Shown one piece after another: positions 44,127 through 54,189 of a stretch of 64,000 bases of DNA. The stretch comes from Bacteroides sp. (GTDB lineage Bacteria > Bacteroidota > Bacteroidia > Bacteroidales > Muribaculaceae). The stretch lies in the NCBI GenBank assembly GCA_014801225.1, contig JAAVEO010000040.1, positions 1-64,000 of the forward strand. Direction: 5' to 3'. The notes beneath the pieces were generated by a model. The model saw only the letters and a list, made by a program, of their open reading frames with translations. It had not been told where the DNA came from and did not search any database. Both the position numbers and the translations under genes were made by a program. How positions within the stretch are numbered: the stretch's first letter is position 1; the number at the start of each line of letters is the position of its first letter.

Positions 44127-45704
44127 ATGGATGCTCTTATTTCGTTGGTGCCGATTGTGGCTCTTTTCGTGCTCATGCTGTGGGTGAGGATGTCCGGATG
44201 GGGGAGTGCATTGGTGGCTTTGTGTATCACATGTGTGCTCGGGATATGGTTTTCTCCGCTGGCTTTCAATAATACAGTGGCTGTTTCTTCAGTGGAGACT
44301 GTTGGCTGGAGTCTGGCGGAGGGTATAGTGAAGGCGATTTATCCAATCCTTCCGATTATTTTGATGGCTATCTTCAGCTATAATATACTGGTTGCTTCGG
44401 GGGCCGTAAATGTTATCAAGAGGCAATTCACAGGTTTTTCCGACGACAAGGGTATCCTTGTGCTGATGGTGGTGTGGGGATTCGGAGGTCTGCTGGAGGG
44501 AATGGCCGGATTTGGAACCGCGGTAGCCATTCCGGCCTCAATACTCATAGGATTGGGATATAAACCGATTTTCTCAGCATTGGTATCGCTGCTGGGCAAC
44601 ACTATGTCAACTGCTTTCGGAGCTGTAGGCGTGCCAATCCTCACTCTATGCACCGAGGCTTCTCCCGGAGGAGCCCCGACATCCGAAATCATACGTGAGA
44701 TATGTACCTTCTCTGTGATTCAACTTTCCCCACTTTATATCATTATCCCTATTCTTATTCTTTTCCTTTCCGATCATAACCGCATCGGAAGGAATTTCAT
44801 TCTGGGTACATTCGTAGGATTGGTATCACTCGTCACTACCTTTCTTTGCGCTCTCTATTTAGGACCGGAGACACCCGGTATTATCAGCTCTATCGCTTCT
44901 ATCGGCGCGATAATATTCTATGTGAAAGTCACCGGAGAGAACGGGAGTAACGTTGACACACCATCGTTTGCTGAAAGCCTTAAGGCATGGAGCGCTTATA
45001 TAATCACATTGCTCCTTATCCTGCTTACAGGCCCTCTGATTCCCTCTGCTGAAGTATGGCTGAAGAATCATGCCGTGACAATAATAACAATCCCCTGTAT
45101 AGAAAGTACATTCAATCTCCGTTGGCTCGGCAACTCGGCTGTATGGCTTTTCGTAGGAAGCGTGTCGGCAGGTCTGATACAGGGCTTGGGAATGATGTCG
45201 ATACTACGTCAAGTGTGTATCACGATTTATAATCTCCGTTTTACGGCCTTGACCATCGTGGCGCTTATAGCCATGTCTTCGGTAATGAGCCATACGGGTA
45301 TGATCAACTCCCTTGCTTCGGGTATGGTAAATATATCCGGCAGGATGTATCCGTTCTTTGCTCCGTTGGTAGGAGCTATCGGTACATTTGTCACCGGCAG
45401 CTTCACTTCATCCAATATCCTTTTCGGCCATTTGCAGTATCAGGTAGCTACTATGTCGGGATTAGGTGATCTTGACGGCCATTTTCTCGGTATGCATGGT
45501 AATGGAGCGAATTGGCTTGTGGCGGCCAACACGACAGGAGCCACGGGAGGTAAACTCATTTCTCCGCAAAGCATCGCCATAGCCACCGCCGCTTGCGATA
45601 TGAAAGATGCGGATGATATTATAATGAGAAAAGCCATACCGTTTGCCATAGGCTACATCCTGCTCGGAGGCCTCACCGTCTTTATACCTCTCTGTTTGCA
45701 TTAA
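44127..45704 (+). CDS. lctP: L-lactate permease (LctP family)
   Basis: 525 residues, about 12 to 14 membrane spans. WGFGGLLEGMAGFGTAVAIPASILIGLGY and the later TGSFTSSNILFGHLQY with GANWLVAANTTGATGGKLISPQSIAIA are strong LctP signatures. It moves L-lactate or glycolate with protons across the inner membrane. It is 37 bases after the LAB_N gene and followed by a perfect bidirectional hairpin. Confidence 0.9.
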   Translation: MDALISLVPIVALFVLMLWVRMSGWGSALVALCITCVLGIWFSPLAFNNTVAVSSVETVGWSLAEGIVKAIYPILPIILMAIFSYNILVASGAVNVIKRQFTGFSDDKGILVLMVVWGFGGLLEGMAGFGTAVAIPASILIGLGYKPIFSALVSLLGNTMSTAFGAVGVPILTLCTEASPGGAPTSEIIREICTFSVIQLSPLYIIIPILILFLSDHNRIGRNFILGTFVGLVSLVTTFLCALYLGPETPGIISSIASIGAIIFYVKVTGENGSNVDTPSFAESLKAWSAYIITLLLILLTGPLIPSAEVWLKNHAVTIITIPCIESTFNLRWLGNSAVWLFVGSVSAGLIQGLGMMSILRQVCITIYNLRFTALTIVALIAMSSVMSHTGMINSLASGMVNISGRMYPFFAPLVGAIGTFVTGSFTSSNILFGHLQYQVATMSGLGDLDGHFLGMHGNGANWLVAANTTGATGGKLISPQSIAIATAACDMKDADDIIMRKAIPFAIGYILLGGLTVFIPLCLH

Positions 45705-45764
45705 GCTTCTTATAAGGCAGTCCGCCCCAATCCGTAAGAAAACGGAGACCGGGAAGAGGCCGAT

Positions 45765-45809
45765 AAAAGTGCGGCGCCTACGATTTCAAATCGTAGGCGC
45801 CGCACTTTT
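45765..45809. terminator. Bidirectional terminator between lctP and fba
   Basis: The arms 45765-45786 and 45788-45809 pair at every position. GC-rich with an A run before and T run after, so it fits intrinsic termination on both strands. Confidence 0.85.
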
Positions 45810-45843
45810 TAATATTTGTATCGGTGTAGTGAGAGGTTAGTGC

Positions 45844-46845
45844 TTACTCAGCCTTACCCTCGCTGCCAAGAACGTTGAGGATCTTGTGCTTGTAGAGCTT
45901 CTCCATCTCGTCGCGAGCGGGACCGAGATATTTGCGGGGGTCGAACTCTTCGGGCTTCTCTGCAAATACCTTACGTACTGCAGCTGTCATAGCGAGACGG
46001 CTGTCAGAGTCGATATTGATCTTGCAGACATCCATCTTGGCAGCCTTGCGGAGCTGCTCTTCGGGGATACCGATAGCGTCAGGAAGCTTGCCGCCGTTCT
46101 CGTCGATGATTTTCACATACTCCTGAGGTACGGAAGAAGAACCGTGAAGCACGATGGGGAAATCGGGAAGTTTTGCCTCTACAGCCTCAAGCACGTCGAA
46201 TGCCAGGGGAGGGGGAACGAGAAGTCCTGTCTTGGGATCACGTGTACACTGCTCGGGAGTGAACTTGTAAGCACCGTGGCTTGTACCGATAGAGATAGCG
46301 AGAGAGTCGCAACCTGTGCGGGTTACGAAGTCGATTACCTCTTCCGGGTCAGTATAGGTGTGATGGTCGGAGCTAACCTCGTCCTCAACGCCTGCGAGCA
46401 CACCGAGCTCACCTTCTACAGTGACATCATACTTATGAGCGTAGTCTACTACCTTCTTAGTGAGCTCCACATTCTCCTCGTAGGGGAGGTGGCTGCCGTC
46501 GATCATTACGGAAGAGAAACCATTGTCGATGCAATCTTTGCAAAGTTCGAAAGAGTCACCGTGATCGAGGTGAAGCACAATCTGGGGATGTTCCCAACCG
46601 AGAGACTTTGCATATTCGACAGCACCCTGCGCCATATAACGGAGCAGGATAGGATTGGCATAATTACGCGCACCCTTGGATACCTGAAGGATAACGGGAG
46701 ATTTTGTGTCGGCAGCAGCCTTGATGATGGCCTGGAGCTGCTCCATGTTGTTGAAGTTGAACGCGGGGATTGCATATCCGCCGTGTACTGCCTTTGCGAA
46801 CATTTCTCTTGTGTTCACAAGGCCGAGCTTCTTGTAGTCTACCAT
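45844..46845 (-). CDS. fba: Fructose-bisphosphate aldolase, class II
   Basis: 333 residues. IVLHLDHGDSFELCKDCID (zinc His and catalytic Asp), SVMIDGSHLPYEENVE, VEGELGVLAGVED and ISIGTSHGAYKF are diagnostic of class IIB aldolase. It interconverts fructose-1,6-bisphosphate and two triose phosphates in glycolysis and gluconeogenesis. A plus-strand open frame covering the same bases is an antisense shadow. The promoter lies about 120 bases upstream. Confidence 0.96.
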   Translation of the reverse strand: MVDYKKLGLVNTREMFAKAVHGGYAIPAFNFNNMEQLQAIIKAAADTKSPVILQVSKGARNYANPILLRYMAQGAVEYAKSLGWEHPQIVLHLDHGDSFELCKDCIDNGFSSVMIDGSHLPYEENVELTKKVVDYAHKYDVTVEGELGVLAGVEDEVSSDHHTYTDPEEVIDFVTRTGCDSLAISIGTSHGAYKFTPEQCTRDPKTGLLVPPPLAFDVLEAVEAKLPDFPIVLHGSSSVPQEYVKIIDENGGKLPDAIGIPEEQLRKAAKMDVCKINIDSDSRLAMTAAVRKVFAEKPEEFDPRKYLGPARDEMEKLYKHKILNVLGSEGKAE

Positions 46846-46965
46846 TGTTAAATCTAAATATTTGGTCTATAATTCTATTGCGTGTATTTTCCGAAATCAT
46901 TCAGGATTTCCGCCTGTTAGCGGATGTCTTAACGATTCCTTTACCTGTAGCGATTTGTTCAATCG

Positions 46966-46995
46966 CAAAATTACTATTTTATTTGCTTATGGCAA
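46966..46995 (-). promoter_or_regulatory. Promoter of fba
   Basis: On the minus strand TTG (46993-46995), a 19-base spacer and TAATTTTG (46966-46973), giving a leader of about 115 bases. Confidence 0.6.
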
Positions 46996-47089
46996 AATTT
47001 TTCGTGGGCTTTGATGCCTCTTTATATTTTTTAACCGCTGAGAGCACGTTTTGTTTGTCAAAATCACTATAATTTCGCGAAAATTTTCT

Positions 47090-47097
47090 AAATTTGC
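47090..47097 (+). promoter_or_regulatory. -7 box for nnr
   Basis: TAAATTTG on the plus strand, position good to about one base. The leader of about 100 bases to the ATG at 47205 contains small hairpins (CCTCTT/AAGAGG and AAGCCG/CGGCTT) of unknown meaning. Confidence 0.45.
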
Positions 47098-47204
47098 ATC
47101 GCGCACCCTCTTGAGTGTAAGAGGAGAATAGTGCATTAAGCCGACATGCGGCTTCTATCCGTAAGCCGTAAAGGGATTATATCCTGTCATCCGATAGTTA
47201 TGTT

Positions 47205-48749
47205 ATGAAGATATTTACCTCCAATATAATACGCTCCATCGACACCGCTACATGCGATAAGGAAGGCATCCCCTCTATCGCACTCATGGAGCGGGCCGCC
47301 AGTGTGGCTGCCGACGAGATTATCAGCCGTTTCCCCACATCTCAACGTTTTGTGGTCATAGCAGGCCCCGGCGATAATGGCGGAGATGCCCTCGCCATAG
47401 CACGTATCCTTCTTGACAATGGGTATAAGAAAGTGGAGGTGTTCCTCTTCAATGTCAATGAGAAGCTCTCGCGAGATTGCGATGAGGAACGAAAGAAACT
47501 CATCACCATAGATGGAGTCGACTTCACGGAAGTACGCCGTGAGTTCTCTCCTCCGTATATCGGCCCCAAGGATGTAGTGATCGACGGTCTTTTCGGTTCC
47601 GGGCTTTCAAAGTCGTTGAAGGGTGGTTTTGTATCTGTGGCGCGACTTATCAATGAGTCGGGGGCATTCGTAATCTCTATTGATGTTCCCTCCGGTCTTT
47701 ACGGAGAATTCAATGATAATGTCAATCCCCGTGATATAGTGCATGCCAATCTTACCCTCACATTCGAGATTCCTCGTCTTGCATTCTTCTTTGCTGAAAA
47801 TGCAGATGTGATAGGGGAGTGGAAGTTGCTGAATATCGATCTTGACAAGAAGACTAAAAAGGATCTTCCATCCGACTATATTTTAGTGGAAGCCCGTACT
47901 ATTCGTGCGCATCTGCTTCCTCGCCGTCCTTTCACCGGAAAACGCGATTACGGGTCGGCTCTTCTATTCGCCGGATCCACCGGTATGATGGGGGCTGCCG
48001 TTATGTGTGCCGGTGCAGTACTGCGTTCTGGAGCAGGACTGGTGACGGTACACAGTGCCAATTCCGGTATCAATATCCTTCAGACAAGTGTCCCTGAGGC
48101 TATGTTCGAGCCCGATCGCAACGAACATTTCATTTCCGACATGAAAGTTCATCATCCTCATCAGGTGGTGGCTGTTGGTCCCGGTATCGGTACCAATGAT
48201 ATGACTGTCAACGCGCTTGAATCGCTTCTTAAGACTGCCAAGTGTCCGCTCCTTCTCGATGCTGATGCTCTTAATTGTCTGGCAAAGCGTCCTGCTTTGC
48301 TCGACCTTCTTCCTCCCAAGACTGTAATTACACCCCATATCGGAGAATTTGATCGCATGTTCGGCGAACAACGCAACTCTGAGGAACGTCTCAGGAAAGC
48401 TATAGAGATGGCGCGTTATTACAATATTATAATTGTTTTGAAAGGACACTATACCGCAACGGTACGTCCTACCGGACGTGTATATTTCAACTCCACCGGT
48501 AATCCCGGTATGGCTACAGCCGGTGCCGGAGATGTGCTCACAGGAGTTATAGCATCCTTTATGGCGCAAGGGTATTGTCCGGAGCACGCTGCGACAATAG
48601 GAGTCTATGTACATGGTCTTGCCGGTGATCTCGCTTCCGCCCGTCTGGGAGAGTACGGTATGATAGCTTCGGATATCTCAGCCAATGTAGGTAGAGCTAT
48701 ACGAATGGTGATAGATTGTGAATCTATACCATCCAAACTTCAGTTGTAA
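47205..48749 (+). CDS. nnr: Bifunctional NAD(P)H-hydrate epimerase / ADP-dependent dehydratase
   Basis: 514 residues, the fused form. The N-terminal epimerase (about 1-215) has VVIAGPGDNGGDALAIARIL and DGLFGSGLSKSLKG; the C-terminal dehydratase (about 225-510) has GSTGMMGAAVMCAGAVLRSGAGLVTV, VGPGIGT, LLDADALNCLA, TPHIGEFDRMFG, VLKGHYT and GNPGMATAGAGDVLTGVI. It repairs hydrated NADH and NADPH. It has its own promoter and stands apart from neighbours. Confidence 0.95.
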   Translation: MKIFTSNIIRSIDTATCDKEGIPSIALMERAASVAADEIISRFPTSQRFVVIAGPGDNGGDALAIARILLDNGYKKVEVFLFNVNEKLSRDCDEERKKLITIDGVDFTEVRREFSPPYIGPKDVVIDGLFGSGLSKSLKGGFVSVARLINESGAFVISIDVPSGLYGEFNDNVNPRDIVHANLTLTFEIPRLAFFFAENADVIGEWKLLNIDLDKKTKKDLPSDYILVEARTIRAHLLPRRPFTGKRDYGSALLFAGSTGMMGAAVMCAGAVLRSGAGLVTVHSANSGINILQTSVPEAMFEPDRNEHFISDMKVHHPHQVVAVGPGIGTNDMTVNALESLLKTAKCPLLLDADALNCLAKRPALLDLLPPKTVITPHIGEFDRMFGEQRNSEERLRKAIEMARYYNIIIVLKGHYTATVRPTGRVYFNSTGNPGMATAGAGDVLTGVIASFMAQGYCPEHAATIGVYVHGLAGDLASARLGEYGMIASDISANVGRAIRMVIDCESIPSKLQL

Positions 48750-48806
48750 TCCCTTTGGATAGCATCTGATATCAAGATTTTTGTAACCGACAATATTATT
48801 TAAGAT

Positions 48807-49892
48807 ATGTCCCTCTTCACCCGTCTGCTTCTGGTCCCGGCTTTGGCTCTGGGATGCATGCTGCCGGTTTGCGCGCAGCAGACCCGTATACTCACTGCTG
48901 AAAAACATAACGAATACGGCCTTGTTTACTCACTTCCGGTCACGGCGCTCAGTGTGGAAGTGACGGCGCGGCGAACTGTACGTAAGGCCGGGCCGTTCTA
49001 TCAATATGCCAAGAAATTCGTAGGCACCGATAAAGTGATAAAATCGGATAGTGAGGAATGGGAAATTATCTCAGTTAACGTATCTCCTTACGGTATCCCC
49101 GATAGAGATAACCAGTACCTTATGCAATTGAAGCAGGGTGCCACCACTTATATCGGAGTGGATGACGATGGTATGTTGCTTTCGATCAATAAGGAGCCTT
49201 CTTCATATTCACGTCCGGAAGGAAGAGATGGAATAGTGGAGGCCTCGGAGAAATTCAATGAAAATGAATTCCTCAAATATGTCAATGAGGATTTCATAGC
49301 CTCCCAATCCTCAGCCAAGAAGGCGCAGATGCTTGCCGAGAATCTTATGGAGATAAGAGACTCCAAAATATCTCTTACACGCGGCACTGCCGACACTATG
49401 CCTACTGACGGACGTCAGCTCGAGCTTATGCTTCAGAGTCTCGAACATCAGGAGACCGCTATCATGCAGGCTTTTACAGGATATATAGAGACAGAAACGG
49501 TATCACGAACATTCACTTATCTTCCCGAAGAGGATGGACGCACTGTGCTTTTCCGAATGAGTGATTTTGCAGGATTTGTGGAATCTGACGATTATTCCGG
49601 GGCTCCCGTATATCTCTCCATCGAGATGGTGAGTGAAGGTTCTCTCCCCGTCGATGCCAAGGGAGAAGAGAAGAAATTCCCCAAAGACGGCGTGGCTTAT
49701 TGTATTCCCGGCACAGCAAATGTAAAACTCTCTCTCTCTGGAAAGACTCTATGGGCTAAGGAGATGGAATTTGCTCAGTTCGGAGTGATATTTGGCTTGA
49801 ATCCCACCCTTTTCAGCGCGAAGAAAGATCGGAGTTTTGCTGTGTTCAATCCTGTCACAGGTGCTATTCAGTCAATAGGAAATGAGGAATAA
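48807..49892 (+). CDS. DUF4831 exported protein
   Basis: 361 residues with a signal peptide ending near residue 24 (LPVCAQQ). The mature part (YSLPVTALSVEVTARRTVRKAGPFYQYAKKFVG...ISVNVSPYGIPD) is typical of DUF4831, a Bacteroidota family of unknown function thought to be periplasmic. The stop overlaps the xseA start by 11 bases, so the two are translated from one message. No catalytic motif recognised. Confidence 0.8.
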   Translation: MSLFTRLLLVPALALGCMLPVCAQQTRILTAEKHNEYGLVYSLPVTALSVEVTARRTVRKAGPFYQYAKKFVGTDKVIKSDSEEWEIISVNVSPYGIPDRDNQYLMQLKQGATTYIGVDDDGMLLSINKEPSSYSRPEGRDGIVEASEKFNENEFLKYVNEDFIASQSSAKKAQMLAENLMEIRDSKISLTRGTADTMPTDGRQLELMLQSLEHQETAIMQAFTGYIETETVSRTFTYLPEEDGRTVLFRMSDFAGFVESDDYSGAPVYLSIEMVSEGSLPVDAKGEEKKFPKDGVAYCIPGTANVKLSLSGKTLWAKEMEFAQFGVIFGLNPTLFSAKKDRSFAVFNPVTGAIQSIGNEE

Positions 49893-51405
49893 TCCTGCTC
49901 AGAATCCACCTGTGGGAGCGTATGGGAGCCATCCATATCAAGGGTATCCCGGACAGCAACCGGCTCAACCACGTGCATATACACTCCAGCAGTTTGCCAA
50001 CGCAGTGACAGCTCTTATAAGTACTTCTCCTACAGTACAGAATGTATGGGTGGTAGCCGAGCTGAGCGATCTTCGGATTGTAGGAGGACATTGCTACGTG
50101 GAATTGGTGGAGAAGGATGCTACGGGACAGGACGTGGCTAAGATAAAAGCCACCTGTTGGGCCAATACGTTCTATGGAGTAAGAGGGAAATTCATTCAGG
50201 CTACCGGGCGCGAGCTCTCCAGCGGACTGAAAGTGATGTTGAGAGGTTCAGCCGTTCATCATGCAAAGTTCGGTCTGTCATTCAACATATTTGATATAGA
50301 TCCTTCCTATACACTCGGGGATATAGAGCGTGTGCGTCGTGAGATTCTCAATCGTCTGCATAGGGAAGGAGTGCTCGGTCTCAATAGGCAATTGCCTCTC
50401 CCTACGGTATGCCAACGCATTGCTGTGATTTCAGCAGAGGGGGCCGCAGGATATGGCGACTTTATCAATCAGCTGGATACCAATCGCTTTGGATTCGTAT
50501 TCTATCCACGTCTGTTCCCGGCGGCAATGCAGGGTGTCAACACAGCTCCTTCCGTATTGGCTGCACTCTCCAAGGTGGAAATGTCGCTTGATCTTTGGGA
50601 TTGTGTGGTGATTGTGCGCGGAGGAGGCAGCACTACCGATATGACCGGATTTGATTCATACGACCTTGCCCGCAGAGTGGCCACATTCCCTATTCCTGTG
50701 GTGGTTGGTATCGGCCATGAGCGCGACCGCAATGTGCTTGATGAGATTGCGTGTGTACGTTGTAAGACTCCTACTGCAGTGGGTGCGTGGCTTGTAGAGC
50801 GACTGGCCGATACCTATGCCCGTACTCAGGGATATGTCAAAGAGATAATGGATTATGCATCCTCAAGAATCAATGGAGAGAATACACGCATAGCACACAT
50901 AGCGGCTTCTATCCCTGTGACTGCTAACAATATAATCACCATAGCTTCCGAACGTCTTAGACGGGCTGCCGGTGAACTTCCGCTTTTAGCCGGAAGAGCT
51001 ACGGCCGCTGCTAATGCCGATTTGCTCCGCAAGGGAGATGCCGTGGGGAGCGCAGCTTCTGCGGCTACAGCGGCAGCCAAATCTCGCATTGAGGCGGTGG
51101 CTCAGCGTCTTGAAAACAATGTAGCGAAGATTTCTACCGCCGCGTTATCGCGTATCGACTCTATGGCTCAGCAACTTGCGATATATCCCTCGGCTATTAT
51201 TAAGGCGAAAAACGACCGGCTCACTGCCGCCGCTCAGCTTCTCGAGGCTCTTGATCCGTCCGCTACTCTACGCCGAGGTTACAGTATCACCCGTGTAGAC
51301 GGTCATGCCGTTACGGATGCTGCTACTCTCTCTGCCGGTACCCGTATCGAGACTCGACTTTTCAACGGCACAGTGACATCAGTAGTGGAAGAGAACAACG
51401 ATTGA
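49882..51405 (+). CDS. xseA: Exodeoxyribonuclease VII large subunit
   Basis: 507 residues. An N-terminal tail rich in Pro, Gly and Gln (about 30 residues) precedes an OB-fold (NVWVVAELSDLRIVGGHCYVELVEKD) and the catalytic domain (RIAVISAEGAAGYGDFINQL, VVIVRGGGSTTDMTGFDSYDLARRVATFPIPVVVGIGHERDRNVLDEIA). A coiled-coil region rich in alanine follows, as expected. With XseB it cuts single-stranded DNA from both ends. The small subunit gene follows by 43 bases. Confidence 0.95.
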   Translation: MRNNPAQNPPVGAYGSHPYQGYPGQQPAQPRAYTLQQFANAVTALISTSPTVQNVWVVAELSDLRIVGGHCYVELVEKDATGQDVAKIKATCWANTFYGVRGKFIQATGRELSSGLKVMLRGSAVHHAKFGLSFNIFDIDPSYTLGDIERVRREILNRLHREGVLGLNRQLPLPTVCQRIAVISAEGAAGYGDFINQLDTNRFGFVFYPRLFPAAMQGVNTAPSVLAALSKVEMSLDLWDCVVIVRGGGSTTDMTGFDSYDLARRVATFPIPVVVGIGHERDRNVLDEIACVRCKTPTAVGAWLVERLADTYARTQGYVKEIMDYASSRINGENTRIAHIAASIPVTANNIITIASERLRRAAGELPLLAGRATAAANADLLRKGDAVGSAASAATAAAKSRIEAVAQRLENNVAKISTAALSRIDSMAQQLAIYPSAIIKAKNDRLTAAAQLLEALDPSATLRRGYSITRVDGHAVTDAATLSAGTRIETRLFNGTVTSVVEENND

Positions 51406-51448
51406 TATTCATTCACCCCAAATACGATAAAAAGACATAAATAAGATT

Positions 51449-51652
51449 ATGGAAATCAAAGATATGACTTATGGAGCTGCAATGGCACAGCTTGAGACAA
51501 TTCTCTCGGAAATGCGTGACGGTAACTGCGACATCGACACGCTTTCCGAGAAAACTGCCACAGCTCTTGAACTGCTCAAACATTGTAAGGCCAAGCTCTT
51601 CAAGACGGATGAAGAGGTAAAGAAATGCCTCGCTGAGCTTAACGCAGAGTGA
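51449..51652 (+). CDS. xseB: Exodeoxyribonuclease VII small subunit
   Basis: 67 residues, usual size. MTYGAAMAQLETILSEMRDG, then DIDTLSEKTATALELLKHCKAKL matches the two-helix hairpin that wraps the XseA coiled coil. Its stop codon (51650-51652) touches the stop of the convergent murF-alr gene (51653-51655) with no base between them. Confidence 0.92.
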   Translation: MEIKDMTYGAAMAQLETILSEMRDGNCDIDTLSEKTATALELLKHCKAKLFKTDEEVKKCLAELNAE

Positions 51653-54127
51653 TTATTCGCGGTAGTAGATGCGTTTTACGCGTGGAGATACAGAGGTGAG
51701 GATCTCATAAGGGATGGTGTCAAGTAGGTCTGCAAGACGTTGCACGGGTGCCTCTTTACCGAATATTTCCACAGCGTCGCCTACTTCGCAGTCTACATCC
51801 GTAACATCTATCATGCAGGCATCCATACAGATATTCCCTACTGTGGGACAATCCTTGCCATTGATTTTTACACTTACAGCTCCACGCCCGAAATGACGGT
51901 TCATGCCATCGGCATAACCGATCGGTATAGTGGCGATGCGAGATTTGCGATTAAGAATAGTGCGTCGTCCGTAGCCGATGCTTTCTCCGGCTTCCCATTC
52001 GCGGATAGCGATTATAACAGTGCGCAGGGTAGATACGACAGCAAGCGGCTCTTCCATCTCCGGAGGAAGAGTATTGGCGCCATATAGACCTATGCCGAGC
52101 CGCACCATATCATAATGATGTTCGGGGAAACGGAGGATGCCTGCTGAGTTGAGCACATGGCGCAGTATAGGTCGGGTACTGCGGGAAAGCATATAGTCAG
52201 TCACTTCGCGGAAGCGCTTCAACTGCAATTCGGTATAATCATCCATATCAGGACAGTCTGCCGTTGCCAGGTGGCTGAATACAGATTTGGCAGCTACGGC
52301 CTCCTGACTTTGGAGGATATCCATGAGTTCCGGAATCTCGGATTCCACAAAGCCCATACGGTGCATGCCCGTATCCAGTTTTATATGAATCGGGTAGTCG
52401 TTCACTCCATTTTTGCGAGCTTCTCGTATCACGTCCTTCAGCATCTCCATGCTATAGATTTCAGGTTCGAGACGATAGGCGAACATCGAGCGATAGTTCA
52501 CCACCTTGGGATTCATTACCATGATAGGCATAGTGATACCGTTACGGCGCAAATCGATACCTTCGTCAAGCACGGCTACCGCCAGATAAGCGGCTCCGCA
52601 ATCCTGTAGAGTCTTGGCTATCTCCCTGCTTCCGGCTCCATATCCCGAAGCTTTCACCATGGCTACAATGCCTGTCCCCACCGGCACATGACGACGGAAA
52701 TAATTGTAATTCTTGAGAATAGCATCGAGATTTACTTCCAGCACAGTCTCATGTTTGCGAGCTTCCAGAGTGTCGAGTATTTTCTCGAAATTAAATTCGG
52801 GAGCACCTTTAAGAAGGATGATTTCGTTGTCAAAGTCGGATGTTGAAAGGCTCTGAAGAAGTTCTTCGGTAGAATTGAAGAATAATGCATTCTCTCCGAA
52901 GAGAGGAGTGGCCTTTACAAAAGCCGGTCCGACTCCGATGAAACGTTTTATGCCGGCAAGACGTATAGCTTCGGCGGTAGCTGCATAGACACCTTCCCCA
53001 TCGCCGCTCTCGTGAGAGAGGTCGGAGAGGATAAGAGTCTCGGTCTGTCCCGGCATAGCGCGTCGACGCAACATATCGAGCGCGAGACGAAGCGAGGAAA
53101 GGTCGGAAGTGAAAGGATCGAATATCACGCTGCAGCCGTTGACACCTTCCGACACCTTGACCCGTATGTCCAGCTTTGGCAAAAGCGCAAAGCGAGAAGC
53201 TATTTCCTCGCGAGGCACACCCCACCATAGCATGAAGGCCAAAGCGTTGGCCGCGTTCTCGAGATCCTCCGCAGTCGAGAGGGGAGCGATAAATTCGGAA
53301 TTGTTTTTCTTGTAGGTATAGCTTACCTTATGATGAGCGGAATCTATTCTTGAAAATTCAATGAAGAGAGGAGCGTTTGGGTCGATTACCGACCATCCTA
53401 TAATCTCCCGGTTTTCAGCAATAGGCGATATGGCATTTCGGAGAAGAGTATTATCAAGATTGTAAATTATAGCATGCGTCGAACTTCCGGAAGCGAGAAT
53501 GGCTTTCTCGGCCGCTTTCTCTTCAGGAGATGAGAAGCCGGAAGCATGATCATCTGCTATATTGGTGAAGATCACTACTTCCGGACGGATGCATTGCTCA
53601 AGACGGTGCATCTCTCCCGTGTGGCTTATACCGGCTTCGATAATGCCAAGACGAGAATCGGGATTGATATGCCAGAGCGAGAGGGGCACGCCTATATGGG
53701 AGTTATAGCTTCTCGGGCTGCGGCCTATATCGGTAAGGTCTCCCATAAGATGGAAAAGCCATTCTTTCAGAGTGGTCTTACCGCGCGAACCGGTGATGGA
53801 GAGAAGAGTGCCGTGAAATCTGTCGCGACACATTGCACCTACTTTCATGAGAGCAAGTTCCGTATCAGGCACGATGAGGAAATTTGTATCGGAAATTCCG
53901 ACCAAATCCTCTGGAATATGATTGACCACGAAATTCCTTACTCCCCTGCGATAGAGGTCGGCTATATAGCGGTGGCCATCGTTGCCGCTTGTAGGGATAG
54001 CGAAGAAAAGCGTACCCTCGGGAGCGGATAACGATCGCGAATCAGTGAGAAGAGTATTGATTTCAATATCGTATGCCGGGGTCGGCAACAAGAGGAGATC
54101 AGCGATGTCACGAATACCCGTATTCAT
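51653..54127 (-). CDS. murF-alr: Bifunctional MurF ligase / alanine racemase
   Basis: 824 residues. The N-terminal half (about 1-450) is a Mur ligase: LLSITGSRGKTTLKEWLFHL is its P-loop (Arg where Asn is usual), with SYNSHIGVPLSL and IIEAGISHTGEM. The C-terminal half (about 455-824) is alanine racemase: LDAILKNYNYFR, GIVAMVKASGYGAG with the PLP Lys, and SIGYGRRTILNRKSRIATIPIGYADGMNR. One protein thus makes D-alanine and can attach D-Ala-D-Ala to the peptidoglycan precursor. This fusion is typical of Bacteroidota. Whether the MurF half is active is likely but not certain. Confidence 0.93.
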   Translation of the reverse strand: MNTGIRDIADLLLLPTPAYDIEINTLLTDSRSLSAPEGTLFFAIPTSGNDGHRYIADLYRRGVRNFVVNHIPEDLVGISDTNFLIVPDTELALMKVGAMCRDRFHGTLLSITGSRGKTTLKEWLFHLMGDLTDIGRSPRSYNSHIGVPLSLWHINPDSRLGIIEAGISHTGEMHRLEQCIRPEVVIFTNIADDHASGFSSPEEKAAEKAILASGSSTHAIIYNLDNTLLRNAISPIAENREIIGWSVIDPNAPLFIEFSRIDSAHHKVSYTYKKNNSEFIAPLSTAEDLENAANALAFMLWWGVPREEIASRFALLPKLDIRVKVSEGVNGCSVIFDPFTSDLSSLRLALDMLRRRAMPGQTETLILSDLSHESGDGEGVYAATAEAIRLAGIKRFIGVGPAFVKATPLFGENALFFNSTEELLQSLSTSDFDNEIILLKGAPEFNFEKILDTLEARKHETVLEVNLDAILKNYNYFRRHVPVGTGIVAMVKASGYGAGSREIAKTLQDCGAAYLAVAVLDEGIDLRRNGITMPIMVMNPKVVNYRSMFAYRLEPEIYSMEMLKDVIREARKNGVNDYPIHIKLDTGMHRMGFVESEIPELMDILQSQEAVAAKSVFSHLATADCPDMDDYTELQLKRFREVTDYMLSRSTRPILRHVLNSAGILRFPEHHYDMVRLGIGLYGANTLPPEMEEPLAVVSTLRTVIIAIREWEAGESIGYGRRTILNRKSRIATIPIGYADGMNRHFGRGAVSVKINGKDCPTVGNICMDACMIDVTDVDCEVGDAVEIFGKEAPVQRLADLLDTIPYEILTSVSPRVKRIYYRE

Positions 54128-54158
54128 GTCCTTTCAAATTATCTTTTAAAACCGATTG

Positions 54159-54189
54159 CAAAATTACACCTAATCCACGTAACACACAA
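54159..54189 (-). promoter_or_regulatory. Promoter of murF-alr
   Basis: On the minus strand TTG (54187-54189), a 20-base spacer and TAATTTTG (54159-54166), leaving a leader of about 27 bases. Confidence 0.65.

Noticed and set aside
45886..46851. Plus-strand 321-codon open frame
   Set aside because: Antisense to fructose-bisphosphate aldolase with unmistakable motifs; shadow frame.
47100..47204. nnr leader as a riboswitch
   Set aside because: Two small hairpins exist but no consensus of a known riboswitch could be matched.
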